The notes: generated by a model from the letters alone, not told the origin. A DNA stretch of 64,000 nt from Tilletia caries (GCA_032718865.1 JALUTQ010000001.1:1426001-1490000); one strand, 5' to 3'; numbered from the stretch's first letter, positions 21,401-32,643 are shown. Translations and numbers: made by a program.

Positions 21401-22963
21401 GGCTCTTTAACATCATCGATTGCCCCGTCTTTCAGAAAGAAATTCAAGCCGCGTCAATTGGCCTATACCGAGCTCTTGGACTCATCTGCCCGCTCTCACT
21501 GCCAGCAAGGCCCAAATTCCACATGCTTGCCCATTTTCCAGACAACGTCGAGCGTTTTGGTCCTTCTTTCAGCTACAACACCGAGCGCTTCGAATCCTTC
21601 AATAGTCCAATCCGAGAGGCATCCGTCCATTCCAATCGGCAAGCTCCTTCTACGGATATCCTGACCCGGCTATACGATCAGGAGCTTGTTCGGCATGTGA
21701 TGGACGGTGGCGAGTGGATCGAGAAGGGCAAGGTACAAAAGGCATCATCTCGAGTCCTTGCGTTCGCACAGAGCGCCGAGAGCAAAGTACTGATGCAGAA
21801 GTGGGGCATTCAGTCGGTGAAGAAGCGTGTTACTCCTGGTGCGTGTGGATTTCAGCAGATTACAGAAGTTTCGACTTCATTATACACCTGATGGGGAAGT
21901 ATCTGACTGCTGACTCACAGCCTCTTTTTTTCCCTGCACGGCTTACTTCTATTTAAGTAGCGTCACGGTGAACGCTCGAGCTCCGCCAAGGGCAATACTT
22001 CAAGACGAGCAAATACGAGCCCAACTTTTCGAGGAAGTCCTGCAGCCAGTGGACGATATGTATGAGGAGGGTCTCGAAATATCTTCTTTGAGTCAAGACC
22101 TGTGCAAAGTCAAGAGTCATGTCCTGGTTGAGGTGGAACAAGGCGATCTAAATGTGAGTACCCACTATGACTATCCACAGTCGTGATCCCACTCTTTCTC
22201 TCTCTAAAGGTGAAGTGTTTCTCTCATCTCTGACGATCGTAGATTTCAATGCTTTCTAGGCAACTGTCGGCAGAATCACAGCGATTTGGAAAGGAGAAAA
22301 GCGCCAAGAAGCCGCTCTCGTTCAACTCTGTCTTCTGGACGACGCTGGATGGTCAAAGAAATGGGAGATGCGGCGACTGGTTGATCGAGGACGGATGGTC
22401 ATTGTGCGCGCATCAGTGAGTAGAACAGGACGTGAAAAATTGAGCGCATGAAGGAGCATCTGAGCATCATATGAAGAACATGTGAATCGACTCTGATGCC
22501 GCGATGCCGGCTGGCACACGTTTGCTAACTGCTATGTCTTTTGATTTTGAAGCGAATCATCTTGAAGGTCAACTTGGTACACGATTGCATCCATCACTAG
22601 TGTCAGTACAATCCGGAGGGCAAAGCGACCGTCCAAGAGCGGCGCGAGACGGGTCTGACGGCACCGGCAGTCAGCCACATCACTGATGGCCGAGGAAATC
22701 AACATTATCTGCTCAACCATCATCTCCTGCGCTATCCTCCAGCACAGCTCTCTGGACATTTTCCACCTCACCGTCACTCCGACTTTGACGCGGACTCCGT
22801 GGCCGAAGATGTGGCGAAGGAGGTCAGACAGGCGAGGAACGCGAAGACAAAGAAAAAGGCCAAGCACAAGCAGAGGGCCGAACCGACAGGCGACGAGACG
22901 GACAGCGAAGTCGAAGTCAGTCACGGTGAAGAGGGGATGGAAGATCAGGAAATGGGTGAATGA
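18476..22963 (+). pseudogene. Large repeat-family (transposon-associated) gene with nonsense codon
   Basis: Multi-exon gene. Exon 1 is 18476-18551 (MSKKARGGRRPKTLLPEEEK) and joins 18653 in phase; exon 2 ends at 19158 and the next exon starts with IMYALLICQNPRH. Recognisable blocks are LADNPMASELCSHVGSGNN followed by a C-x2-C motif (about 20345-20430), and CLHTLWLGPVKYLAIATVNM (about 20995-21055). Further on are SLTGKEFKLLTQSMPAALPP, a late segment VGRITAIWKG (about 22265) and NQHYLLNHHLLRYP (about 22705). This order of blocks matches, from memory, a very abundant basidiomycete family found among transposons, whose activity I cannot name. In the last part, TAG at 22598-22600 interrupts an otherwise continuing frame that runs on to TGA at 22961-22963. 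This would remove about 120 residues. Confidence 0.55.
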
Positions 22964-23290
22964 GCTTCCTTTGATGTGTGTTCCGTGTTCGCATTCACCA
23001 ACCTCAGTATTGAGTAATACCTGTAATGAGATTGGCATCCGTCGAAAGCATTGAATGATCATCCCGACCATGGACTGTCTGCGACCGCTCTAGGCTGGAC
23101 CATCAATGGCTGATGTGCTGAGGGATCGATCATGGATAACCCGCTGAGGCAGTCTATGGATCGTGGGACTCAAAATGATTTAAAAACTATCCGTCTGAAT
23201 ATCATTCGTAGTGGACACTTTCTAGATCGTCCCGTCGGACTGTCTATCAACAGTCAAATCCATGGATCATCGTGCTAGGTTGGCGGTGTA
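22964..23290. other. AT-richer spacer before the nested elements
   Basis: No coding frame with support. Several short inverted and repeated words (TGGATCAT/ATGGATCG) are present without clear boundaries. Confidence 0.35.
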
Positions 23291-23695
23291 GTCTGGTCAC
23301 ACCAGACCGCGCTGTGCGCGGTCTGGCTCCACTCGACGAAATTTGAGTGACACCTCCCGCAAAATTTTCCTTTTGCATCCAACCAACGCACACTTCCATG
23401 CCTCACAGCGCCTTTACTCATCAACCAATGTCAGAACAAAGTCATCGGCCTTGTGAGGGTTACACCCAAAGTACACAGTCCAGGTGTTATTTTGGTATTC
23501 CGGCACTTCCCATGGTCGTAGCTGACGCTTCTGTCAACCGCATTTCTGGTCTCTTCCTTTATCTGCTACCTCAGCCCTTTTTTCCACTCCTCTGCATAGC
23601 AACAGCCTTGCTCAGTCAGTCGAAGGGAGTTTTGAGTGAGTGAGGGCCCGTGCGCGAGCCCTCTGGAAGCGCGAGATGGGCGACGAAATGAGGTA

Positions 23696-25715
23696 CTCGG
23701 GCCCAATGGTGCCAACTTCGTTGTCAATTTTAGCGTCACTAAAATGCCCTCTCCGCAGGAGAGGGCCTCCGGGCTCAATGCACACTACAAGCTCAATGCA
23801 CAAACACGTCGCGTCCTTCCCCGTCCCTTTATCTCTGACCATCACATCGAATCAAGCAGACATCATGTCTTCAACATACAAGGAAACAGAGGAGCAGCTC
23901 GAGTGCGCACTGGAAGAGGTGCGCGCCTGCAAAGGAAAACCCAACTTCGCAAAGATAGCGAAGAAGTGGAAGGTTCATCGCCAGCGCCTGTCTCGTCGCT
24001 TTCAAGGAAAGACCCAGAGCAAGTCGACGCGTCCACCCACAAATCGTAAACTCAACAGCGCACAAGAACAGGCTCTGATGGCCTACGTTGCAGCACTGGA
24101 CCGCTTGGAGCTATCTGCGCGCCCAGCATTACTCGTTGCGTCGGCAAATCAGCTGCTGGCAGCAGCTCATCAAGGCTCTGGTCCCCCTCCTGTTGTCGGC
24201 AAGAACTGGCTGGGAAGCTTTGTCAAGAGGCATCCACAGCTTCATCGCGTCAAGCAAAAGTCTCGGGAGCTGTCGCGCATGCTTCAAGATCGTCCCACCC
24301 TCAAGAGGTTCTTCGGAAAGCTCAAGAAGACGATGGACGAGCACGGAATTACCCAGGACGACATATGGAATGTTGACGAGGTCGGGTTCCGGATTGGCGT
24401 TGGTGGAAAGCAATGGATTGTCACCTTGAATCCCTCGAAGGATGCGCATCTCGCCAGCGAGACCTGTCGTGACTCCGTGACATGCATCGAAGCTGTCAGT
24501 GCCGCTGGTCAACACATTGCGCCTTTGATCATTTTTGCAGCGGCACAGCATTCGGAGTCCTGGAGCAATAACGATCTCTCGGACGATACCCTCCTCGCCG
24601 TGTCTGCCAATGGATACACGGATGATATTCTCGCCCTTCGCTGGATCAAACACTTCAACGAGCTCACTCTCAAGATGACAAAAGGGAACAAACGCCTGCT
24701 CATCTTTGATGGGCACGGATCCCACTGTACGAAACAGTTCCTCGAATACTGCGAGCAGTCCAACATCATTCCCTTCAGCCTGCCACCACACTCCTCTCAT
24801 ATCCTTCAACCTTTGGACGTATCGGTTTTTCAGCCCATGAAACACTGGCACCGCGAGGCGATTGACAAGGCGACCAGAAGCGGCTGTACGAATTTCAACA
24901 AAATCGAGTTCCTGGCAGCGTTGACGAGCATCAGAAAGGCAACGATGCAGCCAAACACGATCAAAGCCGGATTCCGACTCACTGGCCTGTTCCCGTTTAA
25001 TCCTGAGATGATTTTGGTCAAATTTCCGGAGCACAGCAACGATTCTGGCCCAGCGACTGGCTCATCATCTCTGCCAACTGCGACAATTTCGACGCCAAAG
25101 ACGTTGCGCTCACTGTCCCGGACTGTGAACGTCCTCGAGCGCAGGAACGACCTTTCTCCCACAGTCATCAAGTGCATTCGAGGTGCTCACATTCAGGCGC
25201 AGGCGGGATCATTGGCGGTCACAGCATTGGAAGTTCAAACAGCCGCTCAGCAAGAACGAAACGCACGCGCAGAGCGACAGCGAAAAGTCGTCCAATCTGG
25301 TGGAGTTCTGTATTCCGGACAGGCTCGATCAATCACGCAGGAGAAGCTCCAGCAAGAAGAAGCAGAAGAACGTCGACGTGAGTTGTCAAGGTGCGCAGAA
25401 CCGCGAACAAGTCCAAGGCCGAAGGGTGGAGACAAGTCTTTGCGCAGATGCGCAAGGTAGTCAAGGCACGCGCAAAGGCCAAAAGCGGAGTCTCAGCAGC
25501 CACTACGGACACTTTGGAGGACTTGGATAACGATGCAGATGAAGGGGACAATGATCTGGACCTGTTGTTGCTTCCTTAAGTATTATCATGATATCCAAAT
25601 GAAGTGTTTGTGCATTGAGCTTGTAGTGTGCATTGAGCCCGGAGGCCCTCTCCTGCGGAGAGGGCATTTTAGTGACGCTAAAATTGACAACGAAGTTGGC
25701 ACCATTGGGCCCGAG
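23696..25715 (+). mobile_element. pogo/Fot1-family DNA transposon
   Basis: This 2.02-kb element is bounded by TA (23694-23695, 25716-25717). Inverted repeats of about 110 bp start CTCGGGCCCAATGGTGCCAA and end with the complement. The left repeat spans about 23696-23810 and the right about 25605-25715, near-perfect by eye. It carries one transposase gene between the repeats. The long, nearly identical repeats suggest recent activity. Confidence 0.85.
23865..25579 (+). CDS. pogo-type DDE transposase
   Basis: Start ATG 23865 (MSSTYKETEEQLECALEEVR). This catalyses cut-and-paste transposition at TA sites. The N-terminal CENP-B-like helix-turn-helix region includes NFAKIAKKWKVHRQRLSRR (about residues 26-45) and the VGKNWLGSFVKRHPQL half (about 110-125). 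The catalytic domain shows NVDEVGFRIG (first Asp), LLIFDGHGSHCT (second Asp) and SHILQPLDVSVFQPMKHW (third Asp), the DDD arrangement of pogo/Fot1 enzymes. The first frame runs to 25460. A second frame from about 25388 to the stop at 25577-25579 continues with a Lys/Arg-rich then acidic tail. A one-base shift near 25385, or a missed splice, is therefore possible at the C-terminus. The catalytic core is unbroken. Confidence 0.88.
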
Positions 25716-25837
25716 TAGACAACTTTGGCTCTGAGTGAGGGAGGTGCCCAATGAAATCGAGTCGAGTGGTGCCAGACCGTCTCCACGGGATCTTGTGTCC
25801 TCTCATCACGTGCGTCGACGGTCTGGTGTGACCAGAC

Positions 25838-26200
25838 TAGGTTAAAAGGGAGAGAAGGGAAAGAGGCCGTGGCGCCGTGGCAACGAGTAACGAAAAGAAA
25901 GAAAGACTTTTATGACAAAGTTGGGCAGAGTAAACGTTCAGTGTGTGTGGAGGGGAGGGGAGGTGCAAAGGGTGAGAGAATTCATAGCCAAAGGTTGGGT
26001 GTGGAAAGGCAGGAGGGGGAAAGAGAAGCGGAGCGGAGGCAAGGAGAGGAGAGGAGGAAGAGAAACAGGTCGACGGGAAAAAAGAGTTTGAAAAAAAAAG
26101 TGCAATATTTGAGTGCTGTAGTTTGAGGGAGAAAGAAAAAGGCGCGCCTTCTGGCCGTTCTTGCACGCGTGTTCGTGTTCGTGTTGGTTGTCCCGGATGG
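25838..26200. other. Spacer downstream of the Bem1-like gene
   Basis: Purine-rich on the plus strand with homopolymer A runs at about 26090-26100. This is the region 3' of the minus-strand Bem1-like gene (stop at 26201-26203). No gene is seen. Confidence 0.4.
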
Positions 26201-28036
26201 TCATCTCACATCGGCCCAGAGTGTCAACTTCTGCCCCGACGCGACCCACTCGCTCAAGTCATCGTCATCGCTCAGCCGCATCATCCCGCTCTCGTCCCGA
26301 TACCGCATCACTGAGATCTCCTGCCCGAGCCGTTCGCGGACCTTGGTCATCAGGCCGGAGAAGGTGACATCGGGAGGCACCCGAATCGCGACCAGATCGT
26401 CACTTGCCCGGTTGAAGATCTTGATCTTGATGAATCCGTCGGAGGGCGCGAGCGAGACTACATCGCCGCCAGCGGCGGCGGCCAGCCGGTCGCCGGTGCC
26501 GGTGCCGGCGCTGGTTCTGGTGATGGTGCTCCCATTGGCGCCCTCACTGCCCGGCTGCAGCGGCAAGCGCGTACAATGATCGCCCGGCCGAGGCTCGAAG
26601 AAGACGCGTAAGAGTTCAGATCGTCGAATGTGTTCAGGCAACGCGCACAGTTCTTGGATGTAGGTGTCCAAGTCGGCGCGTCGTTGTGATGTGATCACGT
26701 CGTCCACTTCGTCGATTGGACCGGGCATGAGGGGTAAGATGCGTTCGTTTGGCTGGCCGTTCGGACCCGTCTCGCGCCCTGCTTCGGCTGGGAAGTGCTC
26801 GAGCAAGGCAAGTTGGAACTCGTAGAAATCTTCATAGAGCCGATAGAGAATCAATTCCCTGACTTCTCCCGTTGGCGCGCGCAACACGTCTGGTGGTGCG
26901 GGAGAAGGACCTGCGATGTGTGTGGCCTGTACGCGGAACCAGTAGTCGCCCTGTTCGAAGTGGAAGGAGTCTACGCGGGCAGACTCGATGATGCCGCAGG
27001 GAAGAGGTTCGCCGGGCGCCATGCCCGGTGGTAGCTCGACTTCTTCGCCGCCTGGGAGGGATGGCAGCGGCTGGTCGCCTCGTTGATATGGTTCCATCCC
27101 TGGTGGGATCATCATGTCTGATGGACCTTGATTGAACTGTCCGCTTGGTCCTGCCCCACCCATGAACATGCCTCCCATCCCTCCTGGTCCCATCCCATTT
27201 GGACCCAGTCCGGCCCCGTCGCCTCCTGGCGTGCCATCGAATGGAGAACCGGGAAGTGATGGAGGAACCTGTTGTCCCGCGAAGTCGAAGCGCCCGAGCG
27301 GGATGGTATTCTTGGTATAATCTGCCTTCATCTTCTTCCACTCCTCCACCTTGGGAATGGTCCCGTTCCGAATGAGCTCCTGCACATTCTCCACTGATTG
27401 TCCCGTGACCATGTCGCGAATCTCGACAAACGCGACGGGGATAAGACCCGGCCCGCCCAGCTTGCCGATTGGTCTGGCGACGAACCACTCGAAATTGCTC
27501 TGCGCGATGACGATGATGGAATCCCCCGCTTTAGAGTCGAGCTCGTCCGGTCGCTCCGCCTCGAAGTCGTACTTGACAACGGCATACAGCCCACCGGCGC
27601 CTTTTGCGGAGCCAAGGTGGGCGGACAGGCCGGAATCGCCGGAATCGGTTCCTACGCCAGGCGACGTGGGACCGGCCATTGGATCAGAAGATGCAGACCC
27701 GGGACCGGACATCGATGGTCCTCCCGGCCGTGCGGTCTTAGTGAGCACGTCGAAGTAAGCGGCGGGGACGTGTCCCCTCGCGTTCGTTATCGGATTCACG
27801 GCCTCGAACCATTCTGGATGGGTGCTGTCGTTGAGGACGTGGAAGAAGTCGCCCTTGGAGAAGCTGAGCTCGTTGGGCTGGCGTGCGCGGTAGTCGCGAG
27901 TCGCGCGGATGACTTTGGATGGCGGCTGTTTCGTCGCGGAGGTTGCGCTGCGGACGCCCGTGTATGTTGTGGGCGCTGCTCCACGCGATGCGCGATCCTT
28001 GTTGAGAGACCTTCGGAAGTCTTTGAGACCCTTCAT
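26201..28036 (-). CDS. bem1: Bem1/Scd2-like polarity scaffold
   Basis: Single exon of 611 residues from ATG at 28036. The open frame extends further upstream, but MKGLKDFRRSLNKDR matches the usual Bem1 start. Bem1 holds Cdc42, its exchange factor Cdc24 and PAK kinases together at sites of polarised growth. Two SH3 domains are visible: about residues 40-98 (KVIRATRDYRARQPNELSFS) and about 150-210 (LYAVVKYDFEAERPDELDSK). A PX domain covers about 385-505 (ELILYRLYEDFYEFQLALLE, with IQELCALPEHIRRSELLRVF at its end). A C-terminal PB1 domain covers about 534-611 (IKIKIFNRASDDLVAIRVPP) and contacts the Cdc24 PB1 domain. Gly/Pro/Met-rich linker lies between the second SH3 and PX. The full domain order is preserved and nothing is broken. 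Confidence 0.95.
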   Translation of the reverse strand: MKGLKDFRRSLNKDRASRGAAPTTYTGVRSATSATKQPPSKVIRATRDYRARQPNELSFSKGDFFHVLNDSTHPEWFEAVNPITNARGHVPAAYFDVLTKTARPGGPSMSGPGSASSDPMAGPTSPGVGTDSGDSGLSAHLGSAKGAGGLYAVVKYDFEAERPDELDSKAGDSIIVIAQSNFEWFVARPIGKLGGPGLIPVAFVEIRDMVTGQSVENVQELIRNGTIPKVEEWKKMKADYTKNTIPLGRFDFAGQQVPPSLPGSPFDGTPGGDGAGLGPNGMGPGGMGGMFMGGAGPSGQFNQGPSDMMIPPGMEPYQRGDQPLPSLPGGEEVELPPGMAPGEPLPCGIIESARVDSFHFEQGDYWFRVQATHIAGPSPAPPDVLRAPTGEVRELILYRLYEDFYEFQLALLEHFPAEAGRETGPNGQPNERILPLMPGPIDEVDDVITSQRRADLDTYIQELCALPEHIRRSELLRVFFEPRPGDHCTRLPLQPGSEGANGSTITRTSAGTGTGDRLAAAAGGDVVSLAPSDGFIKIKIFNRASDDLVAIRVPPDVTFSGLMTKVRERLGQEISVMRYRDESGMMRLSDDDDLSEWVASGQKLTLWADVR

Positions 28037-28490
28037 CGCAGGGCAGGGCAGGGCAGGGCAGAGGCGGGCGCGGTGAGGGCGAGAGCGAGGGCGAGGGCGA
28101 GGGCGAGGGCAGCGATCGATCAATGGATGCGCGCGAATAGGGAAAAGGAAATCGTGCTGCTGTCGTTGTCGCCCGGCACAACCGCGGCGATGGCTGGCTA
28201 CCCAGTGCCCAGCCGAGCCCGTCCAAAACAGAGCATATGATCTCGGCAAATCGGTCCGAAACGCACCGCTCCCTTTTGTCTCACTCACTTTCTTTTGTCA
28301 CATAAAACCCTGGGGGGCGACGCGGCGACGATCATTCGAATTAATCACGGGCCCTCTCCTCATTATTAATAAGTAGTCCCTTCTGCGCAGGGAGTAGTAA
28401 CAGGAATATACAGTAAGACTCTGTCTAATCCCAGCATGGACATCGGTGCACGAATTTTGAGTGTGTACGAGGATGTTTCGCGATGCGCTG
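28037..28490. promoter_or_regulatory. Bem1-like upstream region
   Basis: Contains a run of GGGCA repeats (about 28041-28063) and GAGGGC repeats (about 28077-28110) in front of the Bem1 start, then AT-richer DNA. Both are simple repeats in the likely 5' leader or promoter. The tail of the minus-strand Rxt3 gene ends at 28491. Confidence 0.4.
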
Positions 28491-31400
28491 TCAGGTTCGC
28501 TTCCGTTTCCCTGGAGGAAACATGTCCGCGAGCAGGCAGAACTCATGCGTGCCCTCCCCGCACGCCAACACCGCACGCCGCAGCGTCGTCATCTCGTGCA
28601 GCCGCACCTTCGCCGCACGTCGACCCCTCGCCGTCGCATAGCCAGGCTGTTGAGAGACGTTAACACAGTGTTGGCAATCAGTAATCATAACCCCAAAGCC
28701 CAAGTCTTCCATCCACCCGCAATCTGACTCACCTCTTTGAGCTCTACACTCTCGACGACGAGGCTGACACCATCGTGTGTATTCCCCCAGCTTCGACTCT
28801 TGAACCCGGCGCGCAGGCAGCCACGGTACGCGATCAGCCGCGGGGCGATACGCAGCATCACAGAGAGATCCGGCGGGCGCGGGTCGGCAGGCCGTAACAG
28901 ATTCGCAGGCGAGGTGGCGGTCGTGCCCGACGTGATTGCCGCTGTTCGCCGCTTGATTTCGTCGGCGACCGATGTCAACGGTACGTCGACCGTCGCTGCA
29001 TCCCGCTCGCCACCCTCCTCTGGCGTAACCGCGCCATTCGGTTGTTGACCTCCCAACCCCGGCCTCCGTCCTTCCGACCGAGGCGGGATCCGAGAAGCCA
29101 GCTCCTTGGCGCTCATCGACTTCCACGCCCACATCGCCTTCCCACTCGGGACCCATCCAGGCAAGCCGGGGCCCTTCCGAACCCGAACGCGTCCTTCCTC
29201 ATAGGAAATCGTCTCCCTCTCGCGCTCATGCTCCAGTTCCAAAGCAGGGGGCTCGATCCAGCCAGCGTGGATGCACATCGCCAGCACATCCGAGTCATCC
29301 GTATACACGTCCGTTCCCCAGCACCGCCGTTCCCGAAGAGCAGGCGCGCTCCAAAAGGACCACGCAGCGTCAATCGCGTCCTGGTCGCTGAACCGATCCT
29401 TCCGACCTCCCAATTTGGCCGCTTCTGGAGACGTGGCCTGCGTCGCTTCGGACGTAGTGGCATCCTCAGCAGGAACGGACACGAGCGGCCGCCTTCGTTT
29501 GAACCTCCGCATCTCCTCCACAGCACTTCCACTCTCCGCTGCAAGCTGAGCCCTCAGCTTCGCATGCTCACGTCCACGCCACCCAAGCGTCCATCGTCCC
29601 CTGTTCTCGTTCACACCAATCGTGCCGGCCGGACCGGGCGTCGCGCTGGCCACACCATCATCCGACACAACTCCCCTGGCCCCAGCCCTGCCACCTTTGC
29701 CTCGAGTCGGGGTGATGGTGTTCGAGCCCAGATGCTTCCGTTCGCTGGGTGCGAGCTCGATGCCCGGAAGCGCATTTTCCAATCCAAGCGCTCGGAACAA
29801 ATCAGCGCTGGGACCCCGTCCCAGCTGCGCGCCAGGAATCCGCACTTCCAACGTCGCTCCCACATTCGCGCTGAGCAGCTCGCCAGGAAGCAGCGGGTCG
29901 ATACGAGAGTCGTAGAGCCAGGTGCCCAGATGCTTGACCGGCCGTCCTCGATCTTCGCCGACACCGTAGCCACCGGGGGGTTCGAGCGCCATGGCGAGTG
30001 CGAGCGCATCCGGAGAGTCGAGGTCTGCATCCAGTGCGAGTGCAGCAGCTTCCAACCTGGCCCTGACCGTCGCTTTGTCGTCCGCAACAGCCGAGAGCGA
30101 AGGAGGAAGTTCGAAAAAGTTCGGGTCGAGGTTGAGGTCCTTTGCTGTGAGCTCATCGTCTTGGTCTCCGAGTCGCTTCTTGCCCTTGGGAGGCGCTTCA
30201 TCGTCCAGCATGGCCATCTTCCGCAGGAGAGCCTCTTTCCGCTCGCAGCGGTCGAGATACTCCCAGACAACCTCGCTCTCGACCCGAGGTCCTGACCAAC
30301 TGCGGTCGCGTTCGGGATCACGCTGAAAGCTGGAGGCTGTGGCAGCAGCAGCGGCTGCCTGGGCTTGCGCCTGTGCTTGAGCTTGAGCTTGAGCTTGAGC
30401 CTGCGCTTCTGCCTGAGCCTGAGCGAGTGCATGGGCTTGAGCTTCGGCCTCGGCTTGCGCTTGCGCTTGGGCCTGGGCCTGGGCTCGCGCCTGAGCCTGA
30501 GCTTGAGCAAGTACATGGGCTTGAGCTTCGGCCTCGGCTTGCGCCTGGGCCTGGGCCTGAGCCTGCGCTTGTGCTTGCGCTTGAGCCTGGGCAGCCTGAG
30601 CTTGAGCCTGAGCCTGAGCCTGAGCCTGAGCTTGGGCCTGGGCCTGGGCCTGCGCTTGAGCCTGAGCCTGAGCTGCGGCAGCAGCAGCAGCAGAAGCGGC
30701 GGCGGCAGCGACAGAAGCAGCAGCGGAAGCGGCCGATGCTCCTCCGGCGGGATTGTAAGGTCGTCGTTCGTAGTGAGATGGAGGACCTTTTTGACTGGTC
30801 AGTTGGTACGGGCTGGTAGGAGGAGGGCCCATGGGATGGGACGGACCAGCGGGGTAAGGATGCTGTTGGTGGTGAGGGTGGTGATGCTGCTGGTGATGCT
30901 GCTGCTGCAGCTCTGGCGAGCGATGAGGTTGGGGTTGCGGTTGGGGCTGTGACTGGGATTGGGGCTGGGGTTGGGGCTGGGGCTGGGACTGGTGCGAGGA
31001 ATGGTGGTGGTGTGAGGTCGGTGGGGTGGGAAGTGCGAGAGGAGGATGATGAGTGTCGAGTGAAGCAGATGGGGAGGGAGCAGGTGCGGGGGGAGGTGGG
31101 CCGAGGGTCATGTCCCGATGTTGAGCTTGAATTGAGGGATGATTGATATGTGCCTGTTGAGCTCTCCATGCGGCGGCGTTAGCCTGTGCCTCCTGTGCTA
31201 TGGCTCCACTCCATTTGCGACGCGGCGGTGCTGCTGTGAGGGTAGGAGACCGCGAGGAGTGATGATGATGCTGCTGCTGTTGTTGCTGCTGTTGAGCGTG
31301 CAAATGGTGATGGTGGTGATGAGGATGGGTAAGCGGTGGTGGGCCCTGTATCTGCTCTCTCTGTTGTTGCTGCTGTTGAGCGTGTAGATGGTGGTGGTGG

Positions 31401-31941
31401 TGAGGATGAGGAGGCGGCGGTGGGCCTTGTATCTGCTCTCGCTGTTGTTGCTGCTGCTGTTGTTGTTGTTGCTGTTGAACGTGCAGATGGTGATGATGAT
31501 GATGAGGATGGGCCGACGGCTGTGGTCCCTGTAGATGCTCTCGTTGTTGCTGTTGTTGTTGCTGCTGTTGCTGCTGTTGCTGCTGTTGCTGCTGCTGTTG
31601 TTGCTGCTGCTGCTGTACCGAGTAGTGCAAGTGGTGGTTCTGACGGGGATGATGACGCGGAGGTGCTGAGGGTGATGCTTGCTGTTGATGTTGTTGTTGG
31701 TGTTGGTGTTGTTGCTGCTGCTGTTGCTGGTGGTGAAGCTGGTGCAGCTGGTGGTGGTGGTGGTGGTAGCGATGCTGAGGCATGGGCAGATGATTGCCGT
31801 TGAATGAGATGAGATCGTCGCCTCCCTCGGATCGACCTCCTCCTGGGGTGGGTGGTAGGGAGCGTATGCGTGCTGATGCGGGTGGTGATCCTGTGCGACT
31901 CCTGCCGAGTGATGGTGCTGTTCCTGCGACTGCCCCTGCGC

Positions 31942-31993
<52 letters not shown>

Positions 31994-32134
31994 GTGTGGG
32001 AGCAGCGGCGGCATGCGTGGGTGCGGGTGCGTCTGCGTCTGCGTCTGTAGTGGCGGCGGCGGCGGCGATGATGGGTCGACGAGGGACGACATGCGCATGA
32101 CCTCGGCCGCTGAACCTGCCTTCCTGTCTGCCAT
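28491..32134 (-). CDS. rxt3: Rxt3-like histone deacetylase complex subunit
   Basis: Exons complement(28491..28646, 28733..32134) give 1185 residues from ATG at 32134. Rxt3 is a subunit of the Rpd3L-type histone deacetylase complex and acts in the nucleus. The conserved part lies in the C-terminal third: [20 protein letters not shown] with the following [12 protein letters not shown]. After that come [12 protein letters not shown] and [24 protein letters not shown], the hallmark of the family. The last exon adds a basic tail (PPGKRKR). The N-terminal two thirds are extreme low complexity. They contain polyAla and polyGln runs (GCT/CTG trinucleotides at about 31940-31990 and 31440-31620) and His-rich stretches. 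Alternating Ala-Gln repeats occupy about 30355-30680. The 86-nt intron has GTGAGT/CAACAG ends. Confidence 0.85.
30355..30680 (-). repeat. Coding Ala-Gln dipeptide repeat in Rxt3
   Basis: Reiterated six-base units (GCYTGR/GCCTGA-type on the plus strand) encode dozens of alternating Ala-Gln residues, with occasional Glu, Arg, His or Leu substitutions. The unit is not a pure microsatellite; third positions vary. This suggests either an old expansion or selection on the peptide. Confidence 0.8.
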
Positions 32135-32607
32135 GGCGTGCTGCGTGCTGCGGTGAGTGGGCGAGTATGTAAGCGGGAGACAGTCACGTGCTGCCGCTGT
32201 GCTGTGCTGTGCTGTGCTGTGCTGTGCTGTGCTGTGCTGTGCTGTGCTGTGGCTGTGCTGCTCGTCGGCGAGGTCGTTCTGTCCAGCGGCGGTGGTGTTG
32301 CGACTTGCTTGCGGATCGACGAGTGAGTGGCAGGTGAAGGCGAACGAACAAACAAACGAACAAACGAACAAACGAACAAACTGAAATAATGGGACAAAGC
32401 ACAAAAGCGGAGATCGGAAGCGAGGACAAGGAAAGAGAAACATTCGGATAAACACTGCATCGAATTACACCGTCTCATTACAAACTCACCGCTCACCTGA
32501 TCCACCCTCGCAGCACACAGCTCCAGTGCTGCTGTCCATGTAACAAGCACACAAACTGACAAACAGAAGGCCGAACGGTTGATGTCAACAAAGCCGGCTT
32601 GGATCTC

Positions 32608-32643
<36 letters not shown>

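Larger units (their letters stand above)
23291..25837. mobile_element. Older TA-flanked DNA element hosting a nested pogo element
   Basis: The ends are GTCTGGTCACACCAGACCG at 23291 and the complement CGGTCTGGTGTGACCAGAC ending at 25837, each flanked by TA (23289-23290 and 25838-25839). Similarity of the two arms continues inward (CCACTCGAC, CACCTCCC). The left end also forms a hairpin, CCAGACCGCGC-TGT-GCGCGGTCTGG (23302-23326). The right arm has about 40 extra bases between the matching parts. The arms have no coding content. The interior is occupied by the pogo element at 23696-25715, so this looks like a non-autonomous TA-target element hit by another. Confidence 0.75.

Noticed and set aside
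28041..28110. Telomere-like or regulatory GGGCA/GAGGGC repeats
   Set aside because: Short simple repeats in the Bem1 leader; the units do not match fungal telomere repeats and the site is internal.
29042..30295. 417-codon plus-strand open frame
   Set aside because: It lies antisense to the conserved part of Rxt3 and has no protein-like features.
30365..30952. Leu/Ser repeat proteins on the plus strand
   Set aside because: These are mirror translations of the Ala-Gln repeat of Rxt3 on the other strand.
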